DNA from: DAOWHW01 sp964493265
GTDB taxonomy: Archaea > Nanobdellota > Nanobdellia > Pacearchaeales > UBA284
DNA: 16,463 bases
Reading direction: 5' to 3'
NCBI GenBank assembly: GCA_964493265.1
Contig: CAZBLY010000014.1
Span: 1-16,463 of the forward strand
The position numbers were made by a program, and so were the translations under genes. The notes below the pieces were generated by a model. That model was not told where the DNA came from. It made no database searches and was given only the letters and a program-made list of their open reading frames with translations. This document shows, in pieces, positions 1 to 6,057 of this stretch; position 1 is the stretch's first letter; each line of letters begins with the position of its first letter.

Positions 1-1
1 A

Positions 2-205
2 CTCATTTTTTTTATAGAAATGATCAGAAGAGGAGAAAATTGGGCGAGGATTACTCTTTTGGTTCTTGCTATAATAAGTATAATAAACACTGCTTTTACT
101 TATGCAAATCCATTAGAAATAATTGAAATAGTTTTATTAGTAATTGCATCAATTTTATTATTCCAAAAGTCTTCATCTAAATGGTTTATGTCAAAGAAAA
201 AATAG
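2..205 (+). CDS. Small multi-pass membrane protein, C-terminal part (5' end outside window)
   Basis: The reading frame is open from base 2 to the TAG at 203-205, so this is probably the end of a gene that starts outside the window. An internal ATG at 20 could be a start, but it opens directly on the motif IRRGENWAR. A conserved R-R-G-x-N-W-A-R stretch followed by two hydrophobic helices and a short polar tail (SSKWF) is the C-terminal half I associate with small four-helix membrane proteins of unknown function in bacteria and archaea. The two helices lie at about residues 10-28 and 33-48 counted from the ATG at 20. No catalytic residues can be seen. The family assignment comes from recall of the motif, and no function is proposed. 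Confidence 0.6.
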   Translation, partial: LIFFIEMIRRGENWARITLLVLAIISIINTAFTYANPLEIIEIVLLVIASILLFQKSSSKWFMSKKK

Positions 206-206
206 A

Positions 207-241
207 GAAAAATATTTAATATTCTGTTTCTTTTATTTAAT
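207..241 (+). promoter_or_regulatory. Possible TATA promoter of the 235-aa membrane protein gene
   Basis: A purine-rich GAGAAAAA followed by TATTTAATATT (about 207-222) looks like an archaeal BRE/TATA pair. It would place transcription start near 241, about 23 bases before the chosen ATG at 264. GAGGA at 250-254 lies about 10 bases before that ATG and is partly complementary to the CCTCCT at the 3' end of the 16S rRNA in this window. AT-rich DNA gives many TATA-like matches, so confidence is low. Confidence 0.3.
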
Positions 242-263
242 ATGGCTAAGAGGAAAATTTGAA

Positions 264-971
264 ATGAAATTTTTTAGAGATTATTCAATCTTTTTTTATT
301 CATTATTGTTTTGGATTATATCTTTAGGTATTTCTGGTTATTATTTTTTTGTTTATAAAAGTAATTTCGCATTAATAATATTTATAACATTAATTACTTC
401 TGTGATTATTTTCTTCTTTAATAAATACGTATTAGAGATAAGATCCAATATTAGATGGAGGAAATTATCTAAAAAGGTGTATTCTGAATTAAATAGAGAA
501 TTAAATGGTTTATTAAGCACTATTTCTAAGATTTGTTTTGATATAACCGCTATTACCACTTCAGGTGAAATTAGTGATAAACAACTCCATAATATATTTT
601 GTAATAAAGTAATAAAAGAAATAAATAGAATTGTAAAAAATAAAAAAATAAAAATATTAGAAAGTTATAAAGATTTATTGCTTGATGGTAAATTTGGGGA
701 GATTTTTGAACGTAGAAGATTATACTTAGAAATTTTTGAAATTAAATATGATAAATATCTCCCTGATGAGGTAATTGTATGGCTTATTGATATGCAAAAA
801 TCATTAAGATTAATTGATCAAAATATTATAATTAGATTAAAAGGGATAAATAAAGAGGGGATTATATTTAATTCAGATGAACAACATTTACAAATGATAG
901 AAGAACAATTACTAAAAATTGTTCAAGGAATTTCTTTTTTCCTAAAACAAGATATTTTAAAATATCATTAA
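264..971 (+). CDS. Hypothetical two-helix membrane protein with cytosolic-type C-terminal domain
   Basis: This is a 235-residue protein that I do not recognise. Two hydrophobic segments at about residues 8-30 and 34-54 are followed by an arginine-rich stretch (EIRSNIRWRKL) and a roughly 180-residue Lys/Glu/Ile-rich domain that is probably helical. The positive charges after helix 2 suggest that the large domain is inside the cell. The frame is also open upstream to an ATG at 144, but that overlaps the preceding gene and adds about 40 residues unlike a protein start. The ATG at 264, with GAGGA ahead of it, is preferred. A six-codon frame (MAKRKI) runs from 242 to 262 and ends one base before this ATG; it is probably incidental. 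There are no recognisable catalytic motifs. It converges on the rps27ae gene. Confidence 0.65.
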   Translation: MKFFRDYSIFFYSLLFWIISLGISGYYFFVYKSNFALIIFITLITSVIIFFFNKYVLEIRSNIRWRKLSKKVYSELNRELNGLLSTISKICFDITAITTSGEISDKQLHNIFCNKVIKEINRIVKNKKIKILESYKDLLLDGKFGEIFERRRLYLEIFEIKYDKYLPDEVIVWLIDMQKSLRLIDQNIIIRLKGINKEGIIFNSDEQHLQMIEEQLLKIVQGISFFLKQDILKYH

Positions 972-1022
972 AATTACAACCTAAATTTTACTAAACTAAA
1001 ATCCTTAAATATTTCTTGACTG

Positions 1023-1043
1023 AAAAACCCCTAAGGGTTTTAT
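1023..1043. terminator. Hairpin with T-runs on both strands, between convergent genes
   Basis: AAAACCC (1024-1030) and GGGTTTT (1035-1041) form a perfect 7-bp inverted repeat with a 4-base loop. Each strand ends in a run of T, so it could terminate transcription in both directions. It lies between the membrane protein gene ending at 971 and rps27ae ending at 1157. Archaeal termination depends mainly on T-runs, so the hairpin itself may be secondary. Confidence 0.4.
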
Positions 1044-1088
1044 TATAATTATCATGTTTAAATTTATTAATAAAAAAATAAAATTTTT

Positions 1089-1134
1089 AGCGGATTACAA
1101 CCATTACTTTTTTAGGTTCTGGTCCCGCTTTTTT
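1089..1134 (+). other. Second, interrupted hairpin followed by a T-run
   Basis: AGCGG (1089-1093) pairs with CCGCT (1125-1129), and inside it AACC (1099-1102) pairs with GGTT (1115-1118). Six T follow on the plus strand (1129-1134). It is GC-richer than its surroundings. It may be a terminator or the tail of a small RNA. I see no box C/D or other RNA family signature. Apart from this and the hairpin at 1023-1043, I recognise nothing in the 972-1156 gap. Confidence 0.25.
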
Positions 1135-1156
1135 AAAAAATTATGAGAAATTATAA

Positions 1157-1429
1157 TTATTTTTTTTCTTTAGGTTTTTCTTTACTTTGTTCTGTTGATT
1201 GTTCTCTTTCTTCTTTTGATTTGAATTCAGTATAATGACATCGTCCGCAAAACCACCTATTTTTTGATTCAGCAAGAAAAACTCCTCTACCACATCTAGG
1301 ACAAAACTTAGCAGTTGGTTTAGCCTGGCCATTTTCTATTTTATATTTTTTCCACCTCTCGCTATTTTTTTTTGGCTTCCTTTTCTTTTTGCCTTTCTTA
1401 ACTACTTTAGGTGTTTTTCTCTTTCCCAT
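1157..1429 (-). CDS. rps27ae: 30S ribosomal protein S27ae with extended tails
   Basis: This is a zinc-ribbon protein of the small ribosomal subunit. Residues 42-70 carry the family core: KFCPRCG, GVFLAE, WFCGRC and YTEFK. The zinc ligands are C43, C46, C61 and C64. Archaeal S27ae is usually about 50-60 residues; this one has 90. It has a basic N-terminal extension (about residues 1-25, mostly Lys/Arg) and a hydrophilic Lys/Glu/Gln/Pro tail (about 71-90). The ATG lies 8 bases downstream of the rps24e stop, so the two are very probably cotranscribed, as in many archaea. The kae1 gene that often follows in euryarchaea is absent here. The next feature is a convergent gap. Confidence 0.93.
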   Translation of the reverse strand: MGKRKTPKVVKKGKKKRKPKKNSERWKKYKIENGQAKPTAKFCPRCGRGVFLAESKNRWFCGRCHYTEFKSKEEREQSTEQSKEKPKEKK

Positions 1430-1437
1430 TTTTCTTT

Positions 1438-1908
1438 TTATTTAGCCCCTGTCTTTTCTTCTGATTTTGGCTCAGGTTTTTTCTCTTCAGTTTTTTCTTC
1501 TTTAGGTTTTTCTTTAGCTTTTTCCTTTGGTTCTTCTTTAGATTCTTCTTTTGGTTTCTCAGCTGGCTTTTCCTTTTTCTCTTCTTTCTTTTCTGGTTCT
1601 TTCTCTTCTGGCTTTATTTCTTCTTTTATTTTCTTTTCTTCTTCCTTAGATTTTTTATTTTTTGTTTCAAATTTTTTTAGAGATTCTGGATTTGTGTAAA
1701 TATAAGCAAAAACAACACATTCATCCATGCCAAATTTTTGATTAATATGTTTGACAACAATAAGATCTTTATTTTTATTTGTTAATTTGGCTAGAGCTTC
1801 TTGGACTTGAACATTTGAAGGGGTTGCCTCTATTTTTGTAATTTTAAGAGTTATTTCAATACGATCTACAAGAGGTTTATTTTCTTGTTTTTCAATTTTA
1901 AAATCCAT
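1438..1908 (-). CDS. rps24e: 30S ribosomal protein S24e with long Lys/Glu/Pro tail
   Basis: Residues 1-87 match the S24e fold: N-terminal strands (FKIEKQENKPLVDRIEITL), the A-T-P-S segment, a helix (VQEALAKLTN), and the core D-L-I-V-V-K-H-I-x-x-x-F-G followed by AYIYTNPESLKKFE. Archaeal S24e is normally about 100 residues. Here residues 88-156 are an added low-complexity tail of Lys, Glu and Pro, likely disordered. The tail resembles the shorter tail of S27ae next door. AGGTTA lies about 14 bases before the ATG and resembles AGGTGA, the complement of the 16S 3' end; the same motif precedes rpoE1. The gene is 20 bases downstream of spt4 and continues the transcription-translation operon. Confidence 0.92.
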   Translation of the reverse strand: MDFKIEKQENKPLVDRIEITLKITKIEATPSNVQVQEALAKLTNKNKDLIVVKHINQKFGMDECVVFAYIYTNPESLKKFETKNKKSKEEEKKIKEEIKPEEKEPEKKEEKKEKPAEKPKEESKEEPKEKAKEKPKEEKTEEKKPEPKSEEKTGAK

Positions 1909-1928
1909 TTTTTATTTTTAACCTGGCT

Positions 1929-2117
1929 TTAAGCTTTGATTGCATAAATGCCTTTCTTTTTAATATCCATTTTTTTAGCTAATTGGGATTTTTCTGTATC
2001 AAGAACTATGATTCTGCCTTTCCAATTTTCAACAAACTGGTTGCCTTTACAAATAGGACATTTGTCGTCTTCTACAAAAATTTTACATTTTTTACAAACT
2101 TTTTTCTTTTTAGTCAT
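1929..2117 (-). CDS. spt4: Transcription elongation factor Spt4 (RNA polymerase subunit E'')
   Basis: This 62-residue zinc protein partners Spt5 (NusG) and binds the RNA polymerase clamp to raise processivity. C8 and C11 (VCKKC) plus C20 and C23 (KCPIC) form the zinc site. The following W-K-G-R-I-I-V-L-D and the C-terminal K-K-G-I-Y-A-I-K are the usual Spt4 landmarks (G-x-x-x-V-x-D ... G-x-Y-A-x-x-V). The length is normal for archaeal Spt4. The ATG is one base past the stop of the preceding 70-aa gene, so translation is probably coupled. Position next to rpoE1 and S24e is the standard archaeal arrangement. Confidence 0.93.
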   Translation of the reverse strand: MTKKKKVCKKCKIFVEDDKCPICKGNQFVENWKGRIIVLDTEKSQLAKKMDIKKKGIYAIKA

Positions 2118-2118
2118 T

Positions 2119-2331
2119 TTAAATATCTGTTTTTATGGTGATTTCAGCATAATAGCTTCCTGCTTTTTTTGTTATGTTATATTTTTCTCCCATTGAAATA
2201 AAACCATCTTCTTGTTTTACTCTTTCTTCAGGTTTTTTAGGAAGACCAAAAATACTAACTTCCATCTCATCACTAATTTTTAGAAGATTATCTAATCTAG
2301 TTTCTATAATTTTATTTTGTTTTTCTACCAT
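2119..2331 (-). CDS. Conserved-position small hypothetical protein between rpoE1 and spt4
   Basis: This is a 70-residue protein that I do not recognise. The N-terminal 25 residues are a Lys/Glu/Asp-rich amphipathic segment (IIETRLDNLLKISDEME). The middle contains V-S-I-F-G-L-P-K-K-P-E-E-R, and the C-terminal part (EKYNITKKAGSYYAEITIKT) looks like beta strands. It has no cysteines or membrane segments. The gene sits 12 bases after rpoE1 and 1 base before spt4, so it is almost certainly translated in the same operon. In many euryarchaea the neighbours of spt4 and S24e include a dephospho-CoA kinase gene, but this protein is far too short for that and lacks its motifs. A role linked to RNA polymerase or the ribosome is guessed from context alone. 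Confidence 0.7.
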   Translation of the reverse strand: MVEKQNKIIETRLDNLLKISDEMEVSIFGLPKKPEERVKQEDGFISMGEKYNITKKAGSYYAEITIKTDI

Positions 2332-2343
2332 TTTTTAATTATT

Positions 2344-2979
2344 TTATCTTTTCCTTCTACTTAGTTTTGCTCTGCTAGTTTTGGTAGCTTTGCCTTTGCC
2401 TGTTTTAGTTTCAACCCTTGCAAGTTTTTGAGCTTGAAGTTTAGCTTTTCTTTTATCTTCTTGTATCCATTCTAATTTTCCTAAACCTGGTTGTCTCATT
2501 GTTAATCCTATTTTTGGAGGAATAGTTTTAAAACTTATAGCAACAATCCTAGCCATACAAATATCATTTTTTCTTAGTGCTCTTTTAGAATTTTTTCCTA
2601 TCAATGCATCAGACTTACTAAAAGAAACATAATCATCCATTGTCTGACTAATATGAATCATAGCTTCAAAAGCTCCAATATTCATAAAAGCTCCAAAATT
2701 TGTTATCTGGGTTATATGGCCATAAACTAATTCTTGCAATTCTGGTTTGAAAACAAGAAGTTTGAATTCAGATTTATAATAAGCAGCCGGATCTCCCGGA
2801 ATAAGAATGCCCTCGCCAACAAATAATACTTTAAGAACAGCTATTACAGCCCCTATATCTTCATCAATATAATTTTCATAAGTTTTCTCTAGTTGCCTTT
2901 TTACAGCTTCTTTGATAGATAAACCAAATAGTTCTGGCTCAACTCTAACATGGTCGTTTATTTCAACAATCTTAAACAT
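2344..2979 (-). CDS. rpoE1: DNA-directed RNA polymerase subunit Rpo7 (E', Rpb7 homologue)
   Basis: The stalk subunit of archaeal RNA polymerase; with Rpo4 it binds emerging RNA. Residues 1-80 form the RNP-like tip domain, opening MFKIVEINDHVRVEPELFG, with a central E-G-I-L-I-P-G-D and a strand ending VFKPELQE. Residues 86-162 are an S1/OB RNA-binding domain (GHITQITNFGAFMNIG, then MIHISQTMDDY). The last 25 or so residues (KGKATKTSRAKLSRRKR) are a basic tail beyond the S1 domain. Total length is 211, a little above the usual 180-190 because of that tail. AAAGGTTA lies about 10-17 bases before the ATG. It starts 30 bases after the Nudix gene and leads into the 70-aa orphan and spt4. Confidence 0.95.
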   Translation of the reverse strand: MFKIVEINDHVRVEPELFGLSIKEAVKRQLEKTYENYIDEDIGAVIAVLKVLFVGEGILIPGDPAAYYKSEFKLLVFKPELQELVYGHITQITNFGAFMNIGAFEAMIHISQTMDDYVSFSKSDALIGKNSKRALRKNDICMARIVAISFKTIPPKIGLTMRQPGLGKLEWIQEDKRKAKLQAQKLARVETKTGKGKATKTSRAKLSRRKR

Positions 2980-3009
2980 TTTAAAATAACCTTTCTAGTA
3001 TATATTTTA

Positions 3010-3453
3010 TCAATTTTTAAGTTTTTTAAGCTTTTGGTTCACTGTTCTTAGACCTTTTCTTTGATTAGGCCATTTCAGGAGTTTCATGGCCTCACTATAT
3101 GAATGCCATTTATATTTATCATGTTCTTTTTTAGAAATTCTTACTTTTGTTTTCTTAACTTCGCAAGCAAATAAAGTATAGATAAAACCTTGCGCTTTCC
3201 GTTCTTCTTGAGCAGATTTACCATATAAAAATTTTCCTTTGATAGAAAATTTATTTATTTTAATAATTCTTAAACCGGTTTCTTCTTTAACCTCTCTTCT
3301 ACATGTTTGTTTTAAAATTTCTCCTGGTTTTTTTCCGCCTTTAGTAAATTCCCAACCTTTCCAATGGAATTTTCTATGTAAAATTAAATACCGAAGAGGT
3401 TTCAATCTATATACTACACAAAAAACCCCTCTTCTATATCTTTTATATTTCAT
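3010..3453 (-). CDS. Nudix hydrolase (diadenosine tetraphosphatase-like)
   Basis: The complete Nudix box occupies residues 39-61: G39, five residues, E45, seven residues, then R53-E54-V-x-E57-E58-x-G60-L61. These bind the divalent metal and activate water to cleave a nucleoside diphosphate linkage. The preceding LILHRKFHWKGWEFTKGG resembles the W-x-x-P-K-G entry seen in bis(5'-nucleosyl)-tetraphosphatase-type members, here with Thr in place of Pro. At 147 residues it is a single Nudix domain. The substrate cannot be read from sequence; Ap4A or another nucleotide is likely. A TATA-like TTTAAATTATATAAA lies just upstream, so this may be the first gene of the rpoE1-spt4-S24e-S27ae unit. Confidence 0.88.
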   Translation of the reverse strand: MKYKRYRRGVFCVVYRLKPLRYLILHRKFHWKGWEFTKGGKKPGEILKQTCRREVKEETGLRIIKINKFSIKGKFLYGKSAQEERKAQGFIYTLFACEVKKTKVRISKKEHDKYKWHSYSEAMKLLKWPNQRKGLRTVNQKLKKLKN

Positions 3454-3465
3454 TTTATAGCTCTT

Positions 3466-3480
3466 TTTATATAATTTAAA
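3466..3480 (-). promoter_or_regulatory. TATA-like promoter before the Nudix-rpoE1 operon
   Basis: On the minus strand the bases read TTTAAATTATATAAA, a good archaeal TATA match. It is centred about 20-24 bases before the Nudix ATG at 3453. With the usual spacing of about 25 bases, transcription would start at or within a few bases of the ATG, which implies a leaderless mRNA. No Shine-Dalgarno sequence is visible, in keeping with that. Confidence 0.4.
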
Positions 3481-3541
3481 ATGATTTTTATATTTATTAA
3501 TTTAACTAAAAATCAACCTCTAATGGAGAAACTAGTAAAAA

Positions 3542-3976
3542 TTATGCTCTTTTACATACATAAGAAGCAGAATCTCCAAAATTATAAACTAAATTCATTC
3601 TCTGTTTTGTATATTCTATTCCTAAACCCCCCTCGGGCTGTGGACCTCCCTGATATTTGGGTTTATCAATGTCAAACCCTCCTCCTTCATCTTGGATTAC
3701 AAAGTAAAATTTATCTCCGAACCATGAACAATATACTTTTAGCTTCTTTAATGGGTTCCTTTTATTTCCATAATCAATAGCATTTGCTATCATTTCACTT
3801 GCAGCAACTCTTATATCATTAACTAAAGAATCATTTTTGATTCTGCTTCTGAAATTATCAATAACAAAACTAATAGCTTCTTCTGGATAGGAATCATGAA
3901 CGGGTGTTGGAATCTCTAATACTTTTGTATCATTATTTTTTAGAATTTTTTCCAAAGATAATTTTCTAATAAACAT
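3542..3976 (-). CDS. RsbW/SpoIIAB-like histidine-kinase-type ATPase (HATPase)
   Basis: A stand-alone GHKL ATPase domain of the anti-sigma-factor kinase type. The N box is at residues 61-71 (E-M-I-A-N-A-I-D-Y-G-N; E61 and N65 would hold ATP and Mg). The G1 box is at 96-102 (DEGGGFD), and the G2 region at 116-119 (GGLG) is followed by I-x-Y-T-K-Q. The length, 144 residues, equals one HATPase domain with no sensor, dimerisation or receiver part. In bacteria such proteins phosphorylate an anti-sigma antagonist of the STAS type. Archaea have no sigma-70, so the target here is unknown, and no STAS or phosphatase gene is nearby. It lies 62 bases after the PIN gene and 88 bases before the Nudix gene. 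Confidence 0.85.
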   Translation of the reverse strand: MFIRKLSLEKILKNNDTKVLEIPTPVHDSYPEEAISFVIDNFRSRIKNDSLVNDIRVAASEMIANAIDYGNKRNPLKKLKVYCSWFGDKFYFVIQDEGGGFDIDKPKYQGGPQPEGGLGIEYTKQRMNLVYNFGDSASYVCKRA

Positions 3977-4038
3977 ATTATATTTTCTTCAATTTTCTTT
4001 AAAAAACTTGTGCTAGCTTGTTTACTTTAGAAAAAATT

Positions 4039-4413
4039 TCAATTCTCTCTCAAATATTTTTTCTGCCTAATTGTTAGAATTTTTATTTTTTCTTTTTTGA
4101 GTTTTTTTATCAGAATTTTATCCATTGTAGCAATAATAAATTTCTGTTTTATTTTTTCTAACATCAAAGCAGACTCGAGAATTGCTTTGTCCCCATAACC
4201 TTTTCTTTTTTTTATTTTTTCTAATTTTTTGACAAGTTCTAAAGCTAACAAAGCATATTCTTTGTCTTTGTCTCTTTTACTTAGTTTTTCTAATTCATAA
4301 ATAATTTCTGGCAGAACGAGAAATTTATATCTGCCATATTTTTTTTCAAGATTATACCATAGTTTATATTTTGAAATATATATAAGAAAATTTGTATCAG
4401 GAATTATTAACAT
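4039..4413 (-). CDS. PIN-domain nuclease, Fcf1/Utp24-like archaeal family
   Basis: This 124-residue protein is a single PIN domain, the fold of metal-dependent endoribonucleases. It has the opening I-P-D-T-N-F-L (D6, N8), then L-P-E-I-I-Y-E-L (E40), G-Y-G-D-K-A-I (D75), and F-I-I-A-T-M-D-K (D98). These acidic residues make the expected metal site. The ending I-K-I-L-T-I-R-Q-K-K-Y-L is typical of the archaeal COG1412 group, related to eukaryotic Fcf1/Utp24, which cleaves pre-18S rRNA. This group is often found beside rpoE and ribosomal genes, as here. Cleavage of pre-rRNA is therefore a reasonable inference. It follows scpB by 28 bases. Confidence 0.85.
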   Translation of the reverse strand: MLIIPDTNFLIYISKYKLWYNLEKKYGRYKFLVLPEIIYELEKLSKRDKDKEYALLALELVKKLEKIKKRKGYGDKAILESALMLEKIKQKFIIATMDKILIKKLKKEKIKILTIRQKKYLREN

Positions 4414-4441
4414 TTTATTTTTGTTTTTAAATTTTAATTTT

Positions 4442-4948
4442 TTATTTTTTTTCTAAATGTGTATCTTTAATATTAAAATAATCATAAAATTTATTGCTTG
4501 TTGTTAATTCTTTGGTTCTGCCAGATTTTTTTGCACTAAGAAGACCATTAATAATAAAATGTTTAATATGATCATAAGCTTTGTTTCCTCTGATTTTGAC
4601 CACTATTGACTGTTTTATTGGTTGTTTGTAAGCAACTACTGCCAATGTTTCTTGTTCAGCTTGTGTGAATTCGCTTTCTCCTGTTGCAAGACGATTGACT
4701 AAAAAAGCAAATTCTGGTTTAACATCCATTTTCCACAATATTTTTTCATCTGATTTTCTTTCATGAATGATGATGCCTGCATTTTCATTATATTTTTCTT
4801 TAAGTTTTGTTATTAATTCTCTAATCATTATCGGATTTATACTTGTAAATCTGACTAGGTCATCTATATTGAGATATCTAGCTGCCAGAAAAAGACAGGC
4901 CTCAACTTTATTTAATAATTCTTCCTCTTTTTTGTCTTCTTTTTCCAT
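4442..4948 (-). CDS. scpB: Segregation and condensation protein ScpB
   Basis: ScpB forms the winged-helix kite subunits that join ScpA and SMC in the condensin-like complex for chromosome segregation. This 168-residue protein has the family signature E-x-L-A-V-V-A-Y-K-Q-P-I (about residues 100-111), then V-V-K-I-R-G, then I-N-G-L-L, and an ending with K-F-Y-D-Y-F corresponding to the usual T-x-x-F-L-x-Y-F. Two winged helices fit this length. The frame stays open to a TTG at 4966 inside prf1, but the ATG at 4948 is preferred: it sits 8 bases after the prf1 stop and begins with a normal charged N-terminus (MEKEDKKEEE). The smc and scpA genes are not in this window. Confidence 0.88.
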   Translation of the reverse strand: MEKEDKKEEELLNKVEACLFLAARYLNIDDLVRFTSINPIMIRELITKLKEKYNENAGIIIHERKSDEKILWKMDVKPEFAFLVNRLATGESEFTQAEQETLAVVAYKQPIKQSIVVKIRGNKAYDHIKHFIINGLLSAKKSGRTKELTTSNKFYDYFNIKDTHLEKK

Positions 4949-4955
4949 TTTATTT

Positions 4956-6044
4956 TTATATTGCAAATCTTAAAATTGCTCCAATTCCACTAAGATTTTT
5001 AAATTGAACTCCTTCTGTTGTCTCTTCAGATACAAAATAAAATTCAGCTGCTATGCTTTGTGCTTTTTTTTCAAGTTCTAAAGCTATTTTTTTATCTATG
5101 CCAGTTGAAATAATAAGTTTTTGGACAGCACCCATTTGTAGGGCTTTTTTTACTTTCTCAATTCCATATGCTATTTTTTCAGGTTCCTTGCCTAACATAT
5201 TAAAAAATTTCTCTAATAAAATTTTTTCTTTTGTAACAGCTTCCTCAGCTAGAACATCTTGGCTAGATTCTAGAAGTAATTCAAGACCATGTTCGTCTGC
5301 ATAACCAATATCCTTAACAGCCATAATCTTATTTTTTAAAGATGTAATAAGTTGTCCTTCTTTAAGCCAGTCTTCTTTTGCAGGTCCTGGTCCTCCAACA
5401 ATTATTCCTTCTAATTTTGGTCTTTCAAAAAATAATTCTTTTGCAGCATCAGAGGCTCGTCTAAAAAATTCTTTTTTATATCCTTCTCTAGCTCTTTCAA
5501 AACGTAGGGCTGATTGACCACCAGCACGCTGTTTGCCGGGAATTCCACTAGTAAGATGGCGAAGAATTTTAATTGATTTTCCTTCTAATAATGCAAAGGT
5601 GGCTTCTTTTCTATCTATAACAATCATTCCATAAATTTCTGTAACAGCTAGCATCTCTTTTAGAGGTTCAAGAACAAAAGTTTGATCACATCTATAAAAT
5701 TTAACTTTAAGTGGTTGTGGAGGTTCAATTGCCCATAATTTTAAATCTGGCTGGCCTTCTTTCCTACTTATATTTCCGCAGAAAATAGCAAGACCATTTT
5801 CAGGAAGTCTCTTGTATAATTTGAGATGTCTGATTATTTTTTCTAAAGCATCAATAACATTATTTCTCGTGCTTTTTGATTTGATATTTTGAGCAGTACT
5901 TTGTTCTGATGTAAGTTGGGAGCCTGTCTGATTAATATTGGCTCCAGCAGGAATGTAAACACTAATAAGTTCTGTATGTCTACCCCTATAAGATTCTAAT
6001 TCTTCTACTATAGTTTTTAATTTTTCTTTTTCTGTATCTTTCAT
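4956..6044 (-). CDS. prf1: Peptide chain release factor aRF1, minidomain missing
   Basis: aRF1 reads all three stop codons and triggers release of the finished protein. All three functional motifs are present at nearly the eRF1 spacing: NIKS at residues 53-56 and Y-x-C-x-x-x-F at 117-123 for stop recognition, and GGQ at 175-177 for peptidyl-tRNA hydrolysis. Domain 3 ends with F-V-S-E-E-T-T-E-G-V-Q-F and I-G-A-I-L-R-F, as expected. Total length is 362, about 50 short of the usual archaeal 410-420. The shortfall lies between L-I-S-T-G-I-D and the final strand, where the cysteine-containing minidomain normally sits. The gene is 13 bases after valS and 8 bases before scpB. Confidence 0.95.
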   Translation of the reverse strand: MKDTEKEKLKTIVEELESYRGRHTELISVYIPAGANINQTGSQLTSEQSTAQNIKSKSTRNNVIDALEKIIRHLKLYKRLPENGLAIFCGNISRKEGQPDLKLWAIEPPQPLKVKFYRCDQTFVLEPLKEMLAVTEIYGMIVIDRKEATFALLEGKSIKILRHLTSGIPGKQRAGGQSALRFERAREGYKKEFFRRASDAAKELFFERPKLEGIIVGGPGPAKEDWLKEGQLITSLKNKIMAVKDIGYADEHGLELLLESSQDVLAEEAVTKEKILLEKFFNMLGKEPEKIAYGIEKVKKALQMGAVQKLIISTGIDKKIALELEKKAQSIAAEFYFVSEETTEGVQFKNLSGIGAILRFAI

Positions 6045-6057
6045 TTTATTTCTAGTT

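Noticed and set aside
144..263. Earlier ATG for the 235-aa membrane protein
   Set aside because: It overlaps the preceding gene and adds an unlikely Cys/Phe-rich leader. The ATG at 264 has a GAGGA upstream and a normal start to the first helix.
3481..3780. A 99-codon plus-strand frame opposite the HATPase gene
   Set aside because: It is antisense to a protein with complete N, G1 and G2 boxes.
3990..4025. CTTGT repeats around GCTAGC upstream of the HATPase gene, considered as an operator
   Set aside because: The flanks are direct and not inverted around the short palindrome, and such short repeats are expected by chance.
4949..4966. Upstream TTG start of scpB overlapping prf1
   Set aside because: The ATG at 4948 gives a normal charged N-terminus and an 8-base offset from the prf1 stop. 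The TTG has no ribosome-binding support.
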